Positions 1-6,065 of a stretch of DNA of 9,101 bases are shown piece by piece. Within the stretch, counting starts at the first letter, position 1, and every line of letters begins with the position of its first letter. The notes beneath the pieces were generated by a model that ran no database searches, was not told the DNA's origin, and worked only from the letters and a program-made list of their open reading frames with translations. The position numbers were made by a program, and so were the translations under genes. This DNA is from Bacteroidota bacterium (GTDB lineage: Bacteria > Bacteroidota > Bacteroidia > JAADEI01): contig JAJRPU010000198.1 in the NCBI GenBank assembly GCA_024280615.1, positions 1 to 9,101 on the forward strand, read 5' to 3'.

Positions 1-4
1 AGTT

Positions 5-128
5 AAACTCAGAGGACACAGAGGAACACTTTGAATCAAATAACATAAGAACTCTGTGGAACTCAGGTTTTACTCAGTGTATCTCGGTGAGATATTTTAC
101 AAACCACAGTGTTGCACAGAGAGGGAAT
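5..128. repeat. Degenerate inverted-repeat element of CACAGAG/CTCTGTG words
   Basis: Left-hand words (CTCAGAGGACACAGAGG, 9-25) recur in reverse complement further right as ACTCTGTGG (52-60) and CTCAGTGTATCTCGGTG (73-89), followed by a return to the forward sense in CCACAGTGTTGCACAGAGAG (104-123). The result is an imperfect inverted-repeat structure with several mismatches and single-base gaps. From memory, similar intergenic elements made of CACAGAG and CTCTGTG words occur in many bacterial genomes, including Bacteroidota. No protein is encoded. It appears to continue beyond the left edge, so its true boundary is unknown. Whether it is a non-autonomous mobile element or folds as RNA is not determinable here. 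Confidence 0.6.
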
Positions 129-300
129 TAAAAATCAACTTAGCATTCGTTTGTTGGCTATGTGTTGAACGTTGCTGGCTCCCTTAATGCTTTCTTCACC
201 ATTCCATATTGCCTCAGAAGACTTTCTGTTTGCCCTTCATACCTTATCATATAGTTCTAAAATACTATCCACTTTTAAACTTTTAAATAACAACACAACT

Positions 301-690
301 TCACGTCAAAATATGTGGTAAGACATAAGTGATGACAAACGTAACTATCCCTGTATATGCAGTGAACAGCAAAACTATTAGCCATTGCATGAATGTGATG
401 CGTTTGTTCAACTCTTCAAATCGCTTGTTCATGTCTTCAAATCTTTTGTTCATATCTTCAAATCGCTTATCCACTGCCTCAAAACGCTTGTCTACATAGT
501 GAAGCAGCTCCTCAAAGCGCTTGTCCATCATTTGCATAAGCATCTTTATATCCTCTTTCGTAGCCACATTCTCCATTTGGGAATGATATATATCATCCAG
601 AACTAAAGCCAGAGCATCGGCTTGCTCCCTATCAAAACCATGCTCTAATAACAGTTTCCTAACCCTTATAGCAATGCTCTCCTTTTCCAT
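301..690 (-). CDS. Small coiled-coil protein with C-terminal membrane anchor (DUF1640-like)
   Basis: This encodes 129 residues from the ATG at 690; a TTG six bases upstream is also in frame, but the ATG is preferred. Residues 1-40 look helical. A VATKEDI segment (42-48) leads into a run of seven-residue repeats of the form (D/N)KRFExx at about 56-98, which should form a coiled coil. A hydrophobic stretch at about 101-124 is a single membrane span, leaving only a few residues after it. The architecture (ATKED motif, KRF heptads, terminal anchor) resembles DUF1640/CCDC90-like bacterial proteins of unknown function, and I assign no role. It stands alone, reading away from rplT across 800 bp of repeat-rich DNA. 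The start lacks a clear ribosome binding site. It is probably a real gene, because the domain layout is coherent and no competing frame gives a sensible protein. Confidence 0.75.
   Translation of the reverse strand: MEKESIAIRVRKLLLEHGFDREQADALALVLDDIYHSQMENVATKEDIKMLMQMMDKRFEELLHYVDKRFEAVDKRFEDMNKRFEDMNKRFEELNKRITFMQWLIVLLFTAYTGIVTFVITYVLPHILT
414..497 (-). repeat. Four 21-bp units encoding coiled-coil heptads
   Basis: Inside the coiled-coil gene, units starting at 414, 435, 456 and 477 on the plus strand repeat the core CTTCAAATCGCTT with small changes. Each encodes one (D/N)KRFExx heptad. A fifth, related unit (CCTCAAAGCGCTTGTCC, from 510) is separated from the others by 12 bp. The first two units are nearly identical, so the number of heptads could vary by slippage or recombination without breaking the frame. 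Confidence 0.8.
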
Positions 691-719
691 AAACAAACAC
701 TTTATTGCATTATCAGTTG

Positions 720-727
720 TAAATATA
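720..727 (-). promoter_or_regulatory. Possible -7 box for the coiled-coil gene
   Basis: On the minus strand this reads TATATTTA, one mismatch from the Bacteroidota -7 consensus TAnnTTTG. It lies about 30 bp before the ATG at 690, a plausible distance. No clear -33 TTTG element is visible at the right spacing, so this is a weak call. Confidence 0.25.
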
Positions 728-860
728 CGAATTTTTCAGCATAACGTTCCACATGGTTTTAACCTATCAGTAAAACAATTAATTTCGGCTTGCATAAAAT
801 AAATCCAACCGACTGAAGGGAAACTCTGGTATCCTGACGTATCACACTGAAATTAAAAAC

Positions 861-1302
861 GGCACAATTTGGAAACGAAGGGCAAAGAGCTAGATTCAAT
901 AAACGAACGTTTGGTCTAGAGAAGGCAACTCTTGAGATAGTGAGGCGAAATTTTGGACTCTGAATGCCAAATTTTGGGTTTCCAAAGCGAAAAATTGGGT
1001 TCAAAAGGCGAAGATTTGGGAAAAGTTCACAATGAATCAACAAATTGCAACCCAAATTTGGACATAGGAAAGCGAAATTTTGGGATAAGGAAGCCAAACG
1101 TTGGGTTCATAAGACGAAGGTTTGGGTTCAGGAAGCGAAATTTTGGGTAACGAAAGCCAGAGTTTGGGTTCTCAAGACAAAAGTTTGGCATCAAAAAGCG
1201 AAAATTTGGCAAAGATTTATAAAAAACAAAGGAACCGTACCCAAAATTTAGGTTCAGGTAGCCAAATCTACGGTTTAAACAGCGAAAGTTTGGGTTCATA
1301 AC
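861..1302. repeat. Decayed tandem array, 21-bp period, about 21 units
   Basis: The core is GCGAAATTTTGGG followed by about eight looser bases. Clear units start at 903, 945, 966, 987, 1008, 1051, 1072, 1093, 1114, 1135, 1156, 1177, 1198, 1240, 1261 and 1282. Weaker ones in the same phase are at 861, 882, 924 and 1219, and 1029-1050 is a degenerate 22-bp unit. Spacing is exactly 21 bp except for this single 1-bp slip. The most constant bases are C2, AA at 4-5, TTGG at 9-12 and A20. The core CCAAATTTTGG is nearly self-complementary, and 1052-1061 (CCAAATTTGG) is a perfect palindrome. Because 21 is a multiple of three, several frames stay open on both strands (68 codons at 1045-1251 plus, 96 at 1027-1317 minus). 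I do not annotate any of them as a gene. The function is unknown. Confidence 0.85.
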
Positions 1303-1502
1303 ATCAGTGGCAAGCAATATAATAATAACATGCCTTTAAATGTAGTTCTCTTTAGAACACAAACCTTCACTGCCAAAACTTGCTCCCCTAAATGTTACAA
1401 CCTCACATGTGATTTTAAAAAGCTATAACCTAACTCTCTGGCACACCTTCTTAAACCACACGCCATTATATAGCCCAATAATGCCAGATGTATTAGCTAC
1501 CT
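1303..1502. other. Gene-free stretch between the array and rplT
   Basis: I see no gene here. The array decays after 1302. The only structure noticed is the perfect 10-bp palindrome TCACATGTGA at 1403-1412, within the region downstream of rplT as the minus strand is read. No hairpin followed by a T-run that would serve as an obvious rplT terminator is visible. Together with 691-860, where I also see nothing beyond a possible promoter, this completes the roughly 800-bp region around the array. Confidence 0.5.
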
Positions 1503-1868
1503 TTAAGAGGCTATGCCAAGTGCCTTTCTGGCTTCTTCAACGAGTTTAGCAAATGCTTCTGGTTTGTTAACTGCTATATCTGCAAGGACTTTTCTATTCA
1601 GGTCTATTCCGCTAAGTTTCAAACCTCTAATGAACTGGCTATATTTCATTCCGTGTTGTCTGGCTGCGGCGTTAATTCTCAAAATCCACAATCGCCTGAA
1701 TTCTCTTTTTCGGTTGCGACGGTCTCTATAAGCGTACTGAAGGCTTTTTTCCAATTGGTTCTTAGCCAGTTTATAGACGTTCTTTTTACGTCCCCAGTAT
1801 CCCTTAGTGAGCTTGAATAACTTTTTTCTTCTTTGTTTTCGTGCTGGTGCGTTTGTTGCTCTTGGCAT
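1503..1868 (-). CDS. rplT: Large ribosomal subunit protein bL20
   Basis: This 121-residue protein is full-length for L20 (usually 114-120). The N-terminal basic extension (MPRATNAPARKQRRKKLFKL, then TKGYWGRKKNVYKLAKNQ) is the part that threads through 23S rRNA early in 50S assembly. The globular C-terminal half carries the hallmark YRDRRNRKREFRRLWILRIN region at about 47-66, then AAARQHGMKYSQFI and LNRKVLADIA. L20 is essential for building the large subunit. In characterised bacteria it also represses its own operon by binding the mRNA leader; no such leader can be identified here. It lies 19 bp downstream of rpmI on the same strand, the normal order, so the two are surely cotranscribed. The ATG at 1868 begins the conserved MPRA sequence and fixes the start; no strong Shine-Dalgarno precedes it. 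Confidence 0.97.
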   Translation of the reverse strand: MPRATNAPARKQRRKKLFKLTKGYWGRKKNVYKLAKNQLEKSLQYAYRDRRNRKREFRRLWILRINAAARQHGMKYSQFIRGLKLSGIDLNRKVLADIAVNKPEAFAKLVEEARKALGIAS

Positions 1869-1887
1869 GTTGCTGAATTTTACAGGT

Positions 1888-2088
1888 TCATTTCATAAGG
1901 AGGCCTCTCATCATATGACGGGCATCTCCCGCTGGCAACGTTCTTTTAACTTTCAATGCTCTTTTACGACGTTTGCTTTTCTTTAATTGATAGTGGCTAT
2001 GGAACGACCTGAAATGAAGCAGTTTTCCACTACCTGTTTTTTTGAAGCGTTTTTTCATGCTCCTGTTTGTCTTCCCCGGTTTAGGCAT
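1888..2088 (-). CDS. rpmI: Large ribosomal subunit protein bL35
   Basis: At 66 residues this is the normal length for L35. It is very rich in Lys and Arg. The L35 signature is visible in MPKPGKTNRSMKKRFKKTGSGK (residues 1-22), followed by a basic middle with SHYQLKKSKRRKRAL and a C-terminal tail ending in MMRGLLMK. The KTN-x-x-x-KKRF form is the version I associate with Bacteroidota. The protein lies in the large subunit near 23S rRNA. It is immediately upstream of rplT. Unusually, infC (initiation factor 3) does not precede it: a small lipoprotein gene lies 89 bp upstream on the same strand instead. The start at 2088 is set by the conserved MPK. Confidence 0.93.
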   Translation of the reverse strand: MPKPGKTNRSMKKRFKKTGSGKLLHFRSFHSHYQLKKSKRRKRALKVKRTLPAGDARHMMRGLLMK

Positions 2089-2161
2089 AAATCACACTAT
2101 TTCTATGACAGAACAAAGGACTGTAGCAAAAAGTTCATTTGACACTTGGTCTGCAATTGCA

Positions 2162-2174
2162 CTCAAGCCTTGAG
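2162..2174. promoter_or_regulatory. Short perfect inverted repeat between lipoprotein gene and rpmI
   Basis: CTCAAG and CTTGAG arms flank a single base, just beyond the stop of the lipoprotein gene and about 74 bp before the rpmI start in the direction of transcription. It could be a DNA-binding site or part of an attenuator. A one-base spacer is too tight for an RNA hairpin without opening base pairs, and no T-run follows, so it is not a standard terminator. Confidence 0.3.
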
Positions 2175-2177
2175 ACA

Positions 2178-2561
2178 CTACCTATTAAGGTTTGTTGGAG
2201 CCTTACCTTTTCCACCTATTTTCTTAGGTGCCTCTGAGGTTTCAACTTGCTTAGGCTTATCAGCACTTACCTTCTTATCAACAGATACTGTCTTGATGTT
2301 TCCTGATTTGGGCTTGGTTGTTTCCTTACTCCCACTATCTTGCTTCTTTGCTTGTGTTCTTAAAGACTCAAGTTCTGCTTCGCATTGTTCCTTCTCAGCT
2401 TTCACAGTGTTAAGCTCCTGTTCCAAAGAAGAGATTACTTGATTCAAAGAGTCTATGGCAGCTGTATTTGTTGCTTGTCCCTCGCTTTCCTGCTCGCACT
2501 TGCATCCTGCTAAACCCATCAATCCAACAGCAACTCCCACAATCATTATCCTTTTTATCAT
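2178..2561 (-). CDS. Small coiled-coil lipoprotein of unknown function
   Basis: This encodes 127 residues. A short positive N-terminus (MIKR) and hydrophobic core end in the lipobox LAGC, predicting signal peptidase II cleavage and lipid attachment at Cys20. Residues about 35-70 (IDSLNQVISSLEQELNTVKA onward) show hydrophobic heptad spacing and should form a coiled coil. The remaining 55 residues are low complexity, rich in Lys, Ser, Thr, Pro and Gly, and probably disordered. No catalytic motif is visible and I do not recognise a named family. The protein should sit in the cell envelope facing the periplasm or surface. It is divergent from the plug gene and lies upstream of rpmI on the same strand, so read-through into the ribosomal pair is possible. 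The ATG at 2561 gives a clean signal peptide. Confidence 0.8.
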   Translation of the reverse strand: MIKRIMIVGVAVGLMGLAGCKCEQESEGQATNTAAIDSLNQVISSLEQELNTVKAEKEQCEAELESLRTQAKKQDSGSKETTKPKSGNIKTVSVDKKVSADKPKQVETSEAPKKIGGKGKAPTNLNR

Positions 2562-2570
2562 GACGTTCTG

Positions 2571-2578
2571 TATTTTTG
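2571..2578 (+). promoter_or_regulatory. Candidate -7 box for the plus-strand operon
   Basis: TATTTTTG matches the Bacteroidota -7 consensus TAnnTTTG exactly. It ends 24 bp before the ATG of the plug gene at 2603, which would leave a short leader. No convincing -33 TTTG element was found at the right spacing upstream, so the assignment rests on the -7 match and position. Confidence 0.4.
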
Positions 2579-2584
2579 TTAATG

Positions 2585-2592
2585 CAAAGATA
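2585..2592 (-). promoter_or_regulatory. Candidate -7 box for the lipoprotein gene
   Basis: On the minus strand this reads TATCTTTG, an exact match to TAnnTTTG, 23 bp before the ATG at 2561. An upstream TTG occurs about 25 bp further back, slightly beyond the usual spacing. It lies only 6 bp from the opposing plus-strand box. Confidence 0.4.
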
Positions 2593-2602
2593 AATAATCA
2601 AA

Positions 2603-3850
2603 ATGAAATGTGCCAGTAGCATCAATTTGTTGAATTTCACTCTCTGGAGCGTATTTTTTACATATGCTATTATTCATCAGGGTTGTCGCTCCCAACAGGA
2701 ACAGACCACACAATTTCCTTCTCCTGAATCAAGTGATTTAGGAATATCAGTGAAATACAGGCTTCCAACAGAATGTGATTTGTATATGGATAAATCTGTT
2801 TTACTTGGGTATTTTGGGGACAAGGAGGGAAAACCACTTAACTCAACAGTGTATTATAAAAATTATGACGAGCAGGCATTTTATTTTGATTTGCACTCTT
2901 CAGAGGCATTTAAGGTTGTCTATAGGGTCTATCTTTGTAATAGTCAATGGAAAGTTGTCAATAACTCTTTTGCTATTGACACGTCGTTACGGGATGCCGA
3001 AGTTTTTCAGGTTCAATCTCAAGAAAATCTCAGTTACGTTACTTATAAACTGCCTTTATTGGAAAGAGATTTTGAATATCCTGTAAGCATTGGGGTTACT
3101 GCCTACGAGCGCGAGACGGGCAGACGCCTCTTCTCTTCAAGGCTTATTTTATATGACACAACTGTTGCATTAAATGCCCAGATTGTTAGAGCCCCAGAGG
3201 TGAAATATGAAGAGACGCATCAAGCCATCAAACCCGAAATCCTATATATTCCAAGTGAATATCGTGGGGTTTGGGTAAGTGTTGTTCAGAATGGACGGTG
3301 GGACAGGTGGCAAACAAACATAATGCCTTCATACATAATCAATCAGCGAGGAGTTTTTTCACCGATAAATTTTCCACTTTTTCCAGCAGGGAAACCTTTC
3401 AGAACAATAGACATAAGATTTCATTCTGTTGACACATTCAAAGCACCTGTTGACATAGTTAGAGCACACATGGGAGCTGATTTTATGAGGTCTTCCCTGT
3501 TTGGGGCAATGGATGTAATTCCCGATGGGCATTATGTTCCAGTTGAATTCACGTTGCGAGGTGCTTATTACAAAGAGCCTGTTCTCTGGCACAGTTCGAC
3601 ATTTCAATGGCAACCGATAGTGAGGATGCATCTTGTCGATTCTGTTTACAAAAAAGTTATATTGTTGAAGCAAGGGAGATATGATTACATTTATGCTAAC
3701 TTGCTTGGGGGAATTCCCGATGAGGGGGCAATAGAGGGAAATAACATTCAGACTATAAATAAATACTGGATTATAGCCCATTCCATTCATCCGTCTTTGA
3801 ACATTCCATTAAATGTGGGGTTCAAGGAGGTGGTAGGCAATTTGCAATAA
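2603..3850 (+). CDS. Type IX secretion system plug-like protein (DUF5103 family)
   Basis: At 415 residues this is the usual size for the family. In the characterised T9SS, Plug closes the periplasmic mouth of the SprA outer-membrane translocon. The match rests on several family features. An early beta-rich domain contains YRVYLCNSQWKV at about 105-117, equivalent to the Y-x-HCdxdW segment. The middle has RAPEVKYEETHQ and then PLFPAGKPFRTIDIRF, equivalent to the FPxGxEFRYFDIR segment. The C-terminus has LLKQGRYDYIYA followed by an EGNNIQTINKYWI segment, equivalent to the G-x-Y-x-Y and EG-x-x-x-ET-x-N-x-Y pattern. These equivalences are from memory, and the sequence is divergent. The N-terminus has a hydrophobic stretch (about 8-24) ending at HQGC, so it is exported; Cys28 may be lipidated although the lipobox is poor. 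It heads the plus-strand operon, 39 bp before the aminotransferase. Confidence 0.75.
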   Translation: MKCASSINLLNFTLWSVFFTYAIIHQGCRSQQEQTTQFPSPESSDLGISVKYRLPTECDLYMDKSVLLGYFGDKEGKPLNSTVYYKNYDEQAFYFDLHSSEAFKVVYRVYLCNSQWKVVNNSFAIDTSLRDAEVFQVQSQENLSYVTYKLPLLERDFEYPVSIGVTAYERETGRRLFSSRLILYDTTVALNAQIVRAPEVKYEETHQAIKPEILYIPSEYRGVWVSVVQNGRWDRWQTNIMPSYIINQRGVFSPINFPLFPAGKPFRTIDIRFHSVDTFKAPVDIVRAHMGADFMRSSLFGAMDVIPDGHYVPVEFTLRGAYYKEPVLWHSSTFQWQPIVRMHLVDSVYKKVILLKQGRYDYIYANLLGGIPDEGAIEGNNIQTINKYWIIAHSIHPSLNIPLNVGFKEVVGNLQ

Positions 3851-3889
3851 AACTATTATGATGTAGGTTTGACAGAAAAAGAAGCCATT

Positions 3890-5086
3890 ATGAATATGCC
3901 ATACAGTGCTAAAGCACAGAAACTCAAGGAGTCAGCGACTATACGGATGTCAAGACTTGCAAGGGACTTAGCACAAAAGGGCATTGAAGTAATAGATTTA
4001 TCTCTTGGGGAGCCTGATTTTGACACTCCCGAACATGTTTGCAAAGGGGCGTATGAAGCAGCCCTTGCCGGATTCACTCATTACCCGCCAGTTGCCGGAT
4101 ATCCAGACTTAAGAAAGGCTATTGTGGAATATACTGTCAAAAAGGGAATTGTTGCCGACCCGGATAACGTAGTTGTTTCAACGGGAGCAAAACAGGCTTT
4201 GTATAACATTTTTTCTGCTATATTGGATGAGGGTTCTGGAGTTGCCCTGCCGGTGCCATATTGGGTTAGCTATCGGGATATAATTGAATTTGTTGGAGGA
4301 CGCATTGTGGAAATAATGCCTGACGAAAGTTTTAAGATATCCCCCGAGGAGCTTGAAAACGCCCTTAAGCAACCGGATGTAAGAATTTTTCTTTTCAACA
4401 GTCCGTCCAATCCGTCCGGGGTGGTTTATTCAAGAGAGGAGATTTCGGCTCTGGTTTCCGTTCTGGAGCGATTTCCAAATGTGTGGATAATTTCAGATGA
4501 AGTGTATGACCGCATTGTTTATGATGGTGAGTTTGTTAGCATAGCGGAGTTTGAAAGCATTCGTGATAGGGTGATTATAGTAAACAGTTGCTCAAAGGCG
4601 TTTGCTATGACTGGTTGGCGACTGGGCTGGATGATAGCACCTAATAGGGAACTTGCTATCAAAGTAAGCAAGATTCAGGGTCAGGTGACTTCCGGAGCCA
4701 ATTCAGTTGCCCAGCGTGCTGCCATTGTCGCCATAACAGGGAATCAAAAGCCATTTCAGGAGATGTATAGGGAATTTAAGAGGCGACGTGATTTTGTTAT
4801 TTCATATCTGGAAGATAATTTCCATGGCAGTGGCATAAAATGGGTTGAGCCACAGGGTGCTTTTTATTTATGGCTGGACATTTCGGAATGGCTTAGAGAA
4901 AAAAATGAATTTAGAGATGGGAGTCAAGTGGCTGAAGAGATATTAAAACAGGTTTATGTTGCCACAGTTGGTGGAAATTCATTCGGGCTCCCAGAAGGAC
5001 TAAGATTATCTCTTGCCACTTCAAAAGCCAATCTGAAAAAAGGACTGGAAAGATTGAAAAGATTCTTCTTAGATGAAGACAAATAA
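3890..5086 (+). CDS. aspC: Class I pyridoxal-phosphate aminotransferase, aspartate aminotransferase-like
   Basis: This encodes 398 residues from the ATG at 3890; a TTG at 3869 would add seven residues, but the protein normally starts close to SAKAQKLKESAT. It transfers an amino group between an amino acid (probably aspartate) and a 2-oxo acid in the cytoplasm. Fold type I landmarks are all present: GEPDFDTP (40-47), STGAKQALYN near 98-107, NSPSNPSG (170-177, with Asn174 contacting the cofactor), SDEVYD (202-207, with Asp203 and Tyr206), and SKAFAMTGWRLGW with the Schiff-base Lys236. Arg372 in GLRLSLATS should bind the substrate carboxylate. The sequence resembles the I-gamma group (Thermus/Bacillus type), some members of which also act on prephenate; specificity cannot be settled from the motifs. 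It overlaps the next gene by 14 bp, which argues for translational coupling. Confidence 0.9.
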   Translation: MNMPYSAKAQKLKESATIRMSRLARDLAQKGIEVIDLSLGEPDFDTPEHVCKGAYEAALAGFTHYPPVAGYPDLRKAIVEYTVKKGIVADPDNVVVSTGAKQALYNIFSAILDEGSGVALPVPYWVSYRDIIEFVGGRIVEIMPDESFKISPEELENALKQPDVRIFLFNSPSNPSGVVYSREEISALVSVLERFPNVWIISDEVYDRIVYDGEFVSIAEFESIRDRVIIVNSCSKAFAMTGWRLGWMIAPNRELAIKVSKIQGQVTSGANSVAQRAAIVAITGNQKPFQEMYREFKRRRDFVISYLEDNFHGSGIKWVEPQGAFYLWLDISEWLREKNEFRDGSQVAEEILKQVYVATVGGNSFGLPEGLRLSLATSKANLKKGLERLKRFFLDEDK

Positions 5087-6065
5087 CATAAAAGCCAGAA
5101 TTAAGGAACTTCTAAACAGGATAGATTCCTTTGAAGACTTAAAAGTTTTTGTTATAGGTGATTTAATTCTTGACATTTATGAAGAGGGGGATGTAAACAG
5201 GATTTCGCCTGAAGCTCCCATTCCCGTGGTTAGATTAAAAAGAACTTTTTACAGGATAGGGGGTGCTGGTAATGTGGCACAGATAGCAAAGAACCTTGGT
5301 GCCAAGGTAACTATTTCAGGAGTTATTGGAACAGATAAGGAAGGACAGGTCCTCACTGACCTGATTCATAAAGCAGGTATAGACACAAGTGGTATAATAG
5401 TTAGCAATGAACGTCCTACAACACAGAAAACAAGAATTATTAGCAGAGGGCAACAACTTCTGAGAATAGACAGAGAAGATGATTCAAGACTTTCACAGGA
5501 AGAGGAAAAACGTTTGTTATCTGCACTCAACACTATTTTTTCAGAAAACAATTATGATGTTATTATCATTGAAGATTACGACAAGGGCGTCTTAAGTGAA
5601 TCAATAATCAAGTATCTCAACTCATACAGGGACATTGGAGCTGTTGACCCCAAGGAGCGGAATTTTTGGCAATATAGTAATTACGCCATTTTCAAGCCCA
5701 ACCTTCGTGAGTTGGTTCAAGCCGTTAATGGTCACGGTTCCCTTGAGGAAGCCCTTCAAGAGGCTTATTCTCGCCTCACACCACACTGGTTAATAGTCAC
5801 TCTTGGAGAAAAAGGCATAAAATACGTTACTGCAAATGAGAAGGGACACGTTCCGGCTTTTCCCATTGAGGTTGCTGATGTTACCGGTGCCGGCGACGCA
5901 GTAATAGTGGCTCTATCCCTTTGCAAAACAATTGGGTGCACCGTTGAGGAGTCGTGTCTGTTTGCTAATCTGACAGCAAGCCTTGTTTGCCAGAGGATAG
6001 GTACCTTTGCACCAGAACCTCAGGATTTAGTTTACCATGCGAAGGCTCTTGGACTCATTGATTGA
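5073..6065 (+). CDS. hldA: D-glycero-beta-D-manno-heptose-7-phosphate kinase (PfkB family)
   Basis: This 330-residue ribokinase-fold kinase is expected to phosphorylate heptose 7-phosphate at C1, a step towards ADP-heptose for the LPS inner core. The heptose-kinase type of PfkB is indicated by GDLILDIYEEGDVNRISPEAPIPV (starting at 29), which is close to the RfaE N-terminal signature, then GGAGNVA (62-68), TQKTRIISRGQQLLRID, DYDKGVL (168-174) and KPNLREL (208-214). The ATP-site motif is VTGAGDAVI, with the catalytic base Asp275. The protein ends soon after the kinase domain. The nucleotidyltransferase domain found in bifunctional HldE is missing, so a separate HldC-type enzyme would be needed elsewhere. 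The gene begins inside the aminotransferase gene and its last 29 bp overlap trkH. The ATG at 5073 is the first in frame. A related sugar kinase is the main alternative. Confidence 0.88.
   Translation: MKTNNIKARIKELLNRIDSFEDLKVFVIGDLILDIYEEGDVNRISPEAPIPVVRLKRTFYRIGGAGNVAQIAKNLGAKVTISGVIGTDKEGQVLTDLIHKAGIDTSGIIVSNERPTTQKTRIISRGQQLLRIDREDDSRLSQEEEKRLLSALNTIFSENNYDVIIIEDYDKGVLSESIIKYLNSYRDIGAVDPKERNFWQYSNYAIFKPNLRELVQAVNGHGSLEEALQEAYSRLTPHWLIVTLGEKGIKYVTANEKGHVPAFPIEVADVTGAGDAVIVALSLCKTIGCTVEESCLFANLTASLVCQRIGTFAPEPQDLVYHAKALGLID

Noticed and set aside
158..250. Minus-strand 30-codon open frame ending in LREPATFNT
   Set aside because: It has no ribosome binding site, an in-frame stop just upstream, and resembles no family I recognise; it could be a gene remnant but cannot be supported.
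271..286. CTTTTAAA direct repeat as a terminator of the coiled-coil gene
   Set aside because: It is only a short AT-rich direct repeat with no GC stem.
1045..1251. Plus-strand 68-codon frame with AKFW heptads
   Set aside because: Its openness follows from the 21-bp period; no ribosome site, and competing frames on both strands are equally open. Treated as part of the array.
861..1302. CRISPR array
   Set aside because: There are no constant repeats separated by unique spacers; units are contiguous, 21 bp and divergent throughout, and no cas gene is present.
1027..1317. Minus-strand 96-codon frame with NPxF heptads
   Set aside because: Same reason: open by periodicity, split from the 759-1097 frame by the 1-bp slip, and no start signal.
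1403..1412. TCACATGTGA palindrome as an operator
   Set aside because: It lies downstream of rplT with no gene start nearby; a 10-bp palindrome is expected by chance at this scale.
2089..2177. Promoter for rpmI
   Set aside because: CTTTTTG and CCTTTG words occur, but neither has the TA of TAnnTTTG at the right distance, so no box could be placed.
3869..3889. TTG start for the aminotransferase
   Set aside because: It would add seven residues not typical of the family; the ATG at 3890 is preceded by a purine-rich AAAGAAG and gives a normal length.
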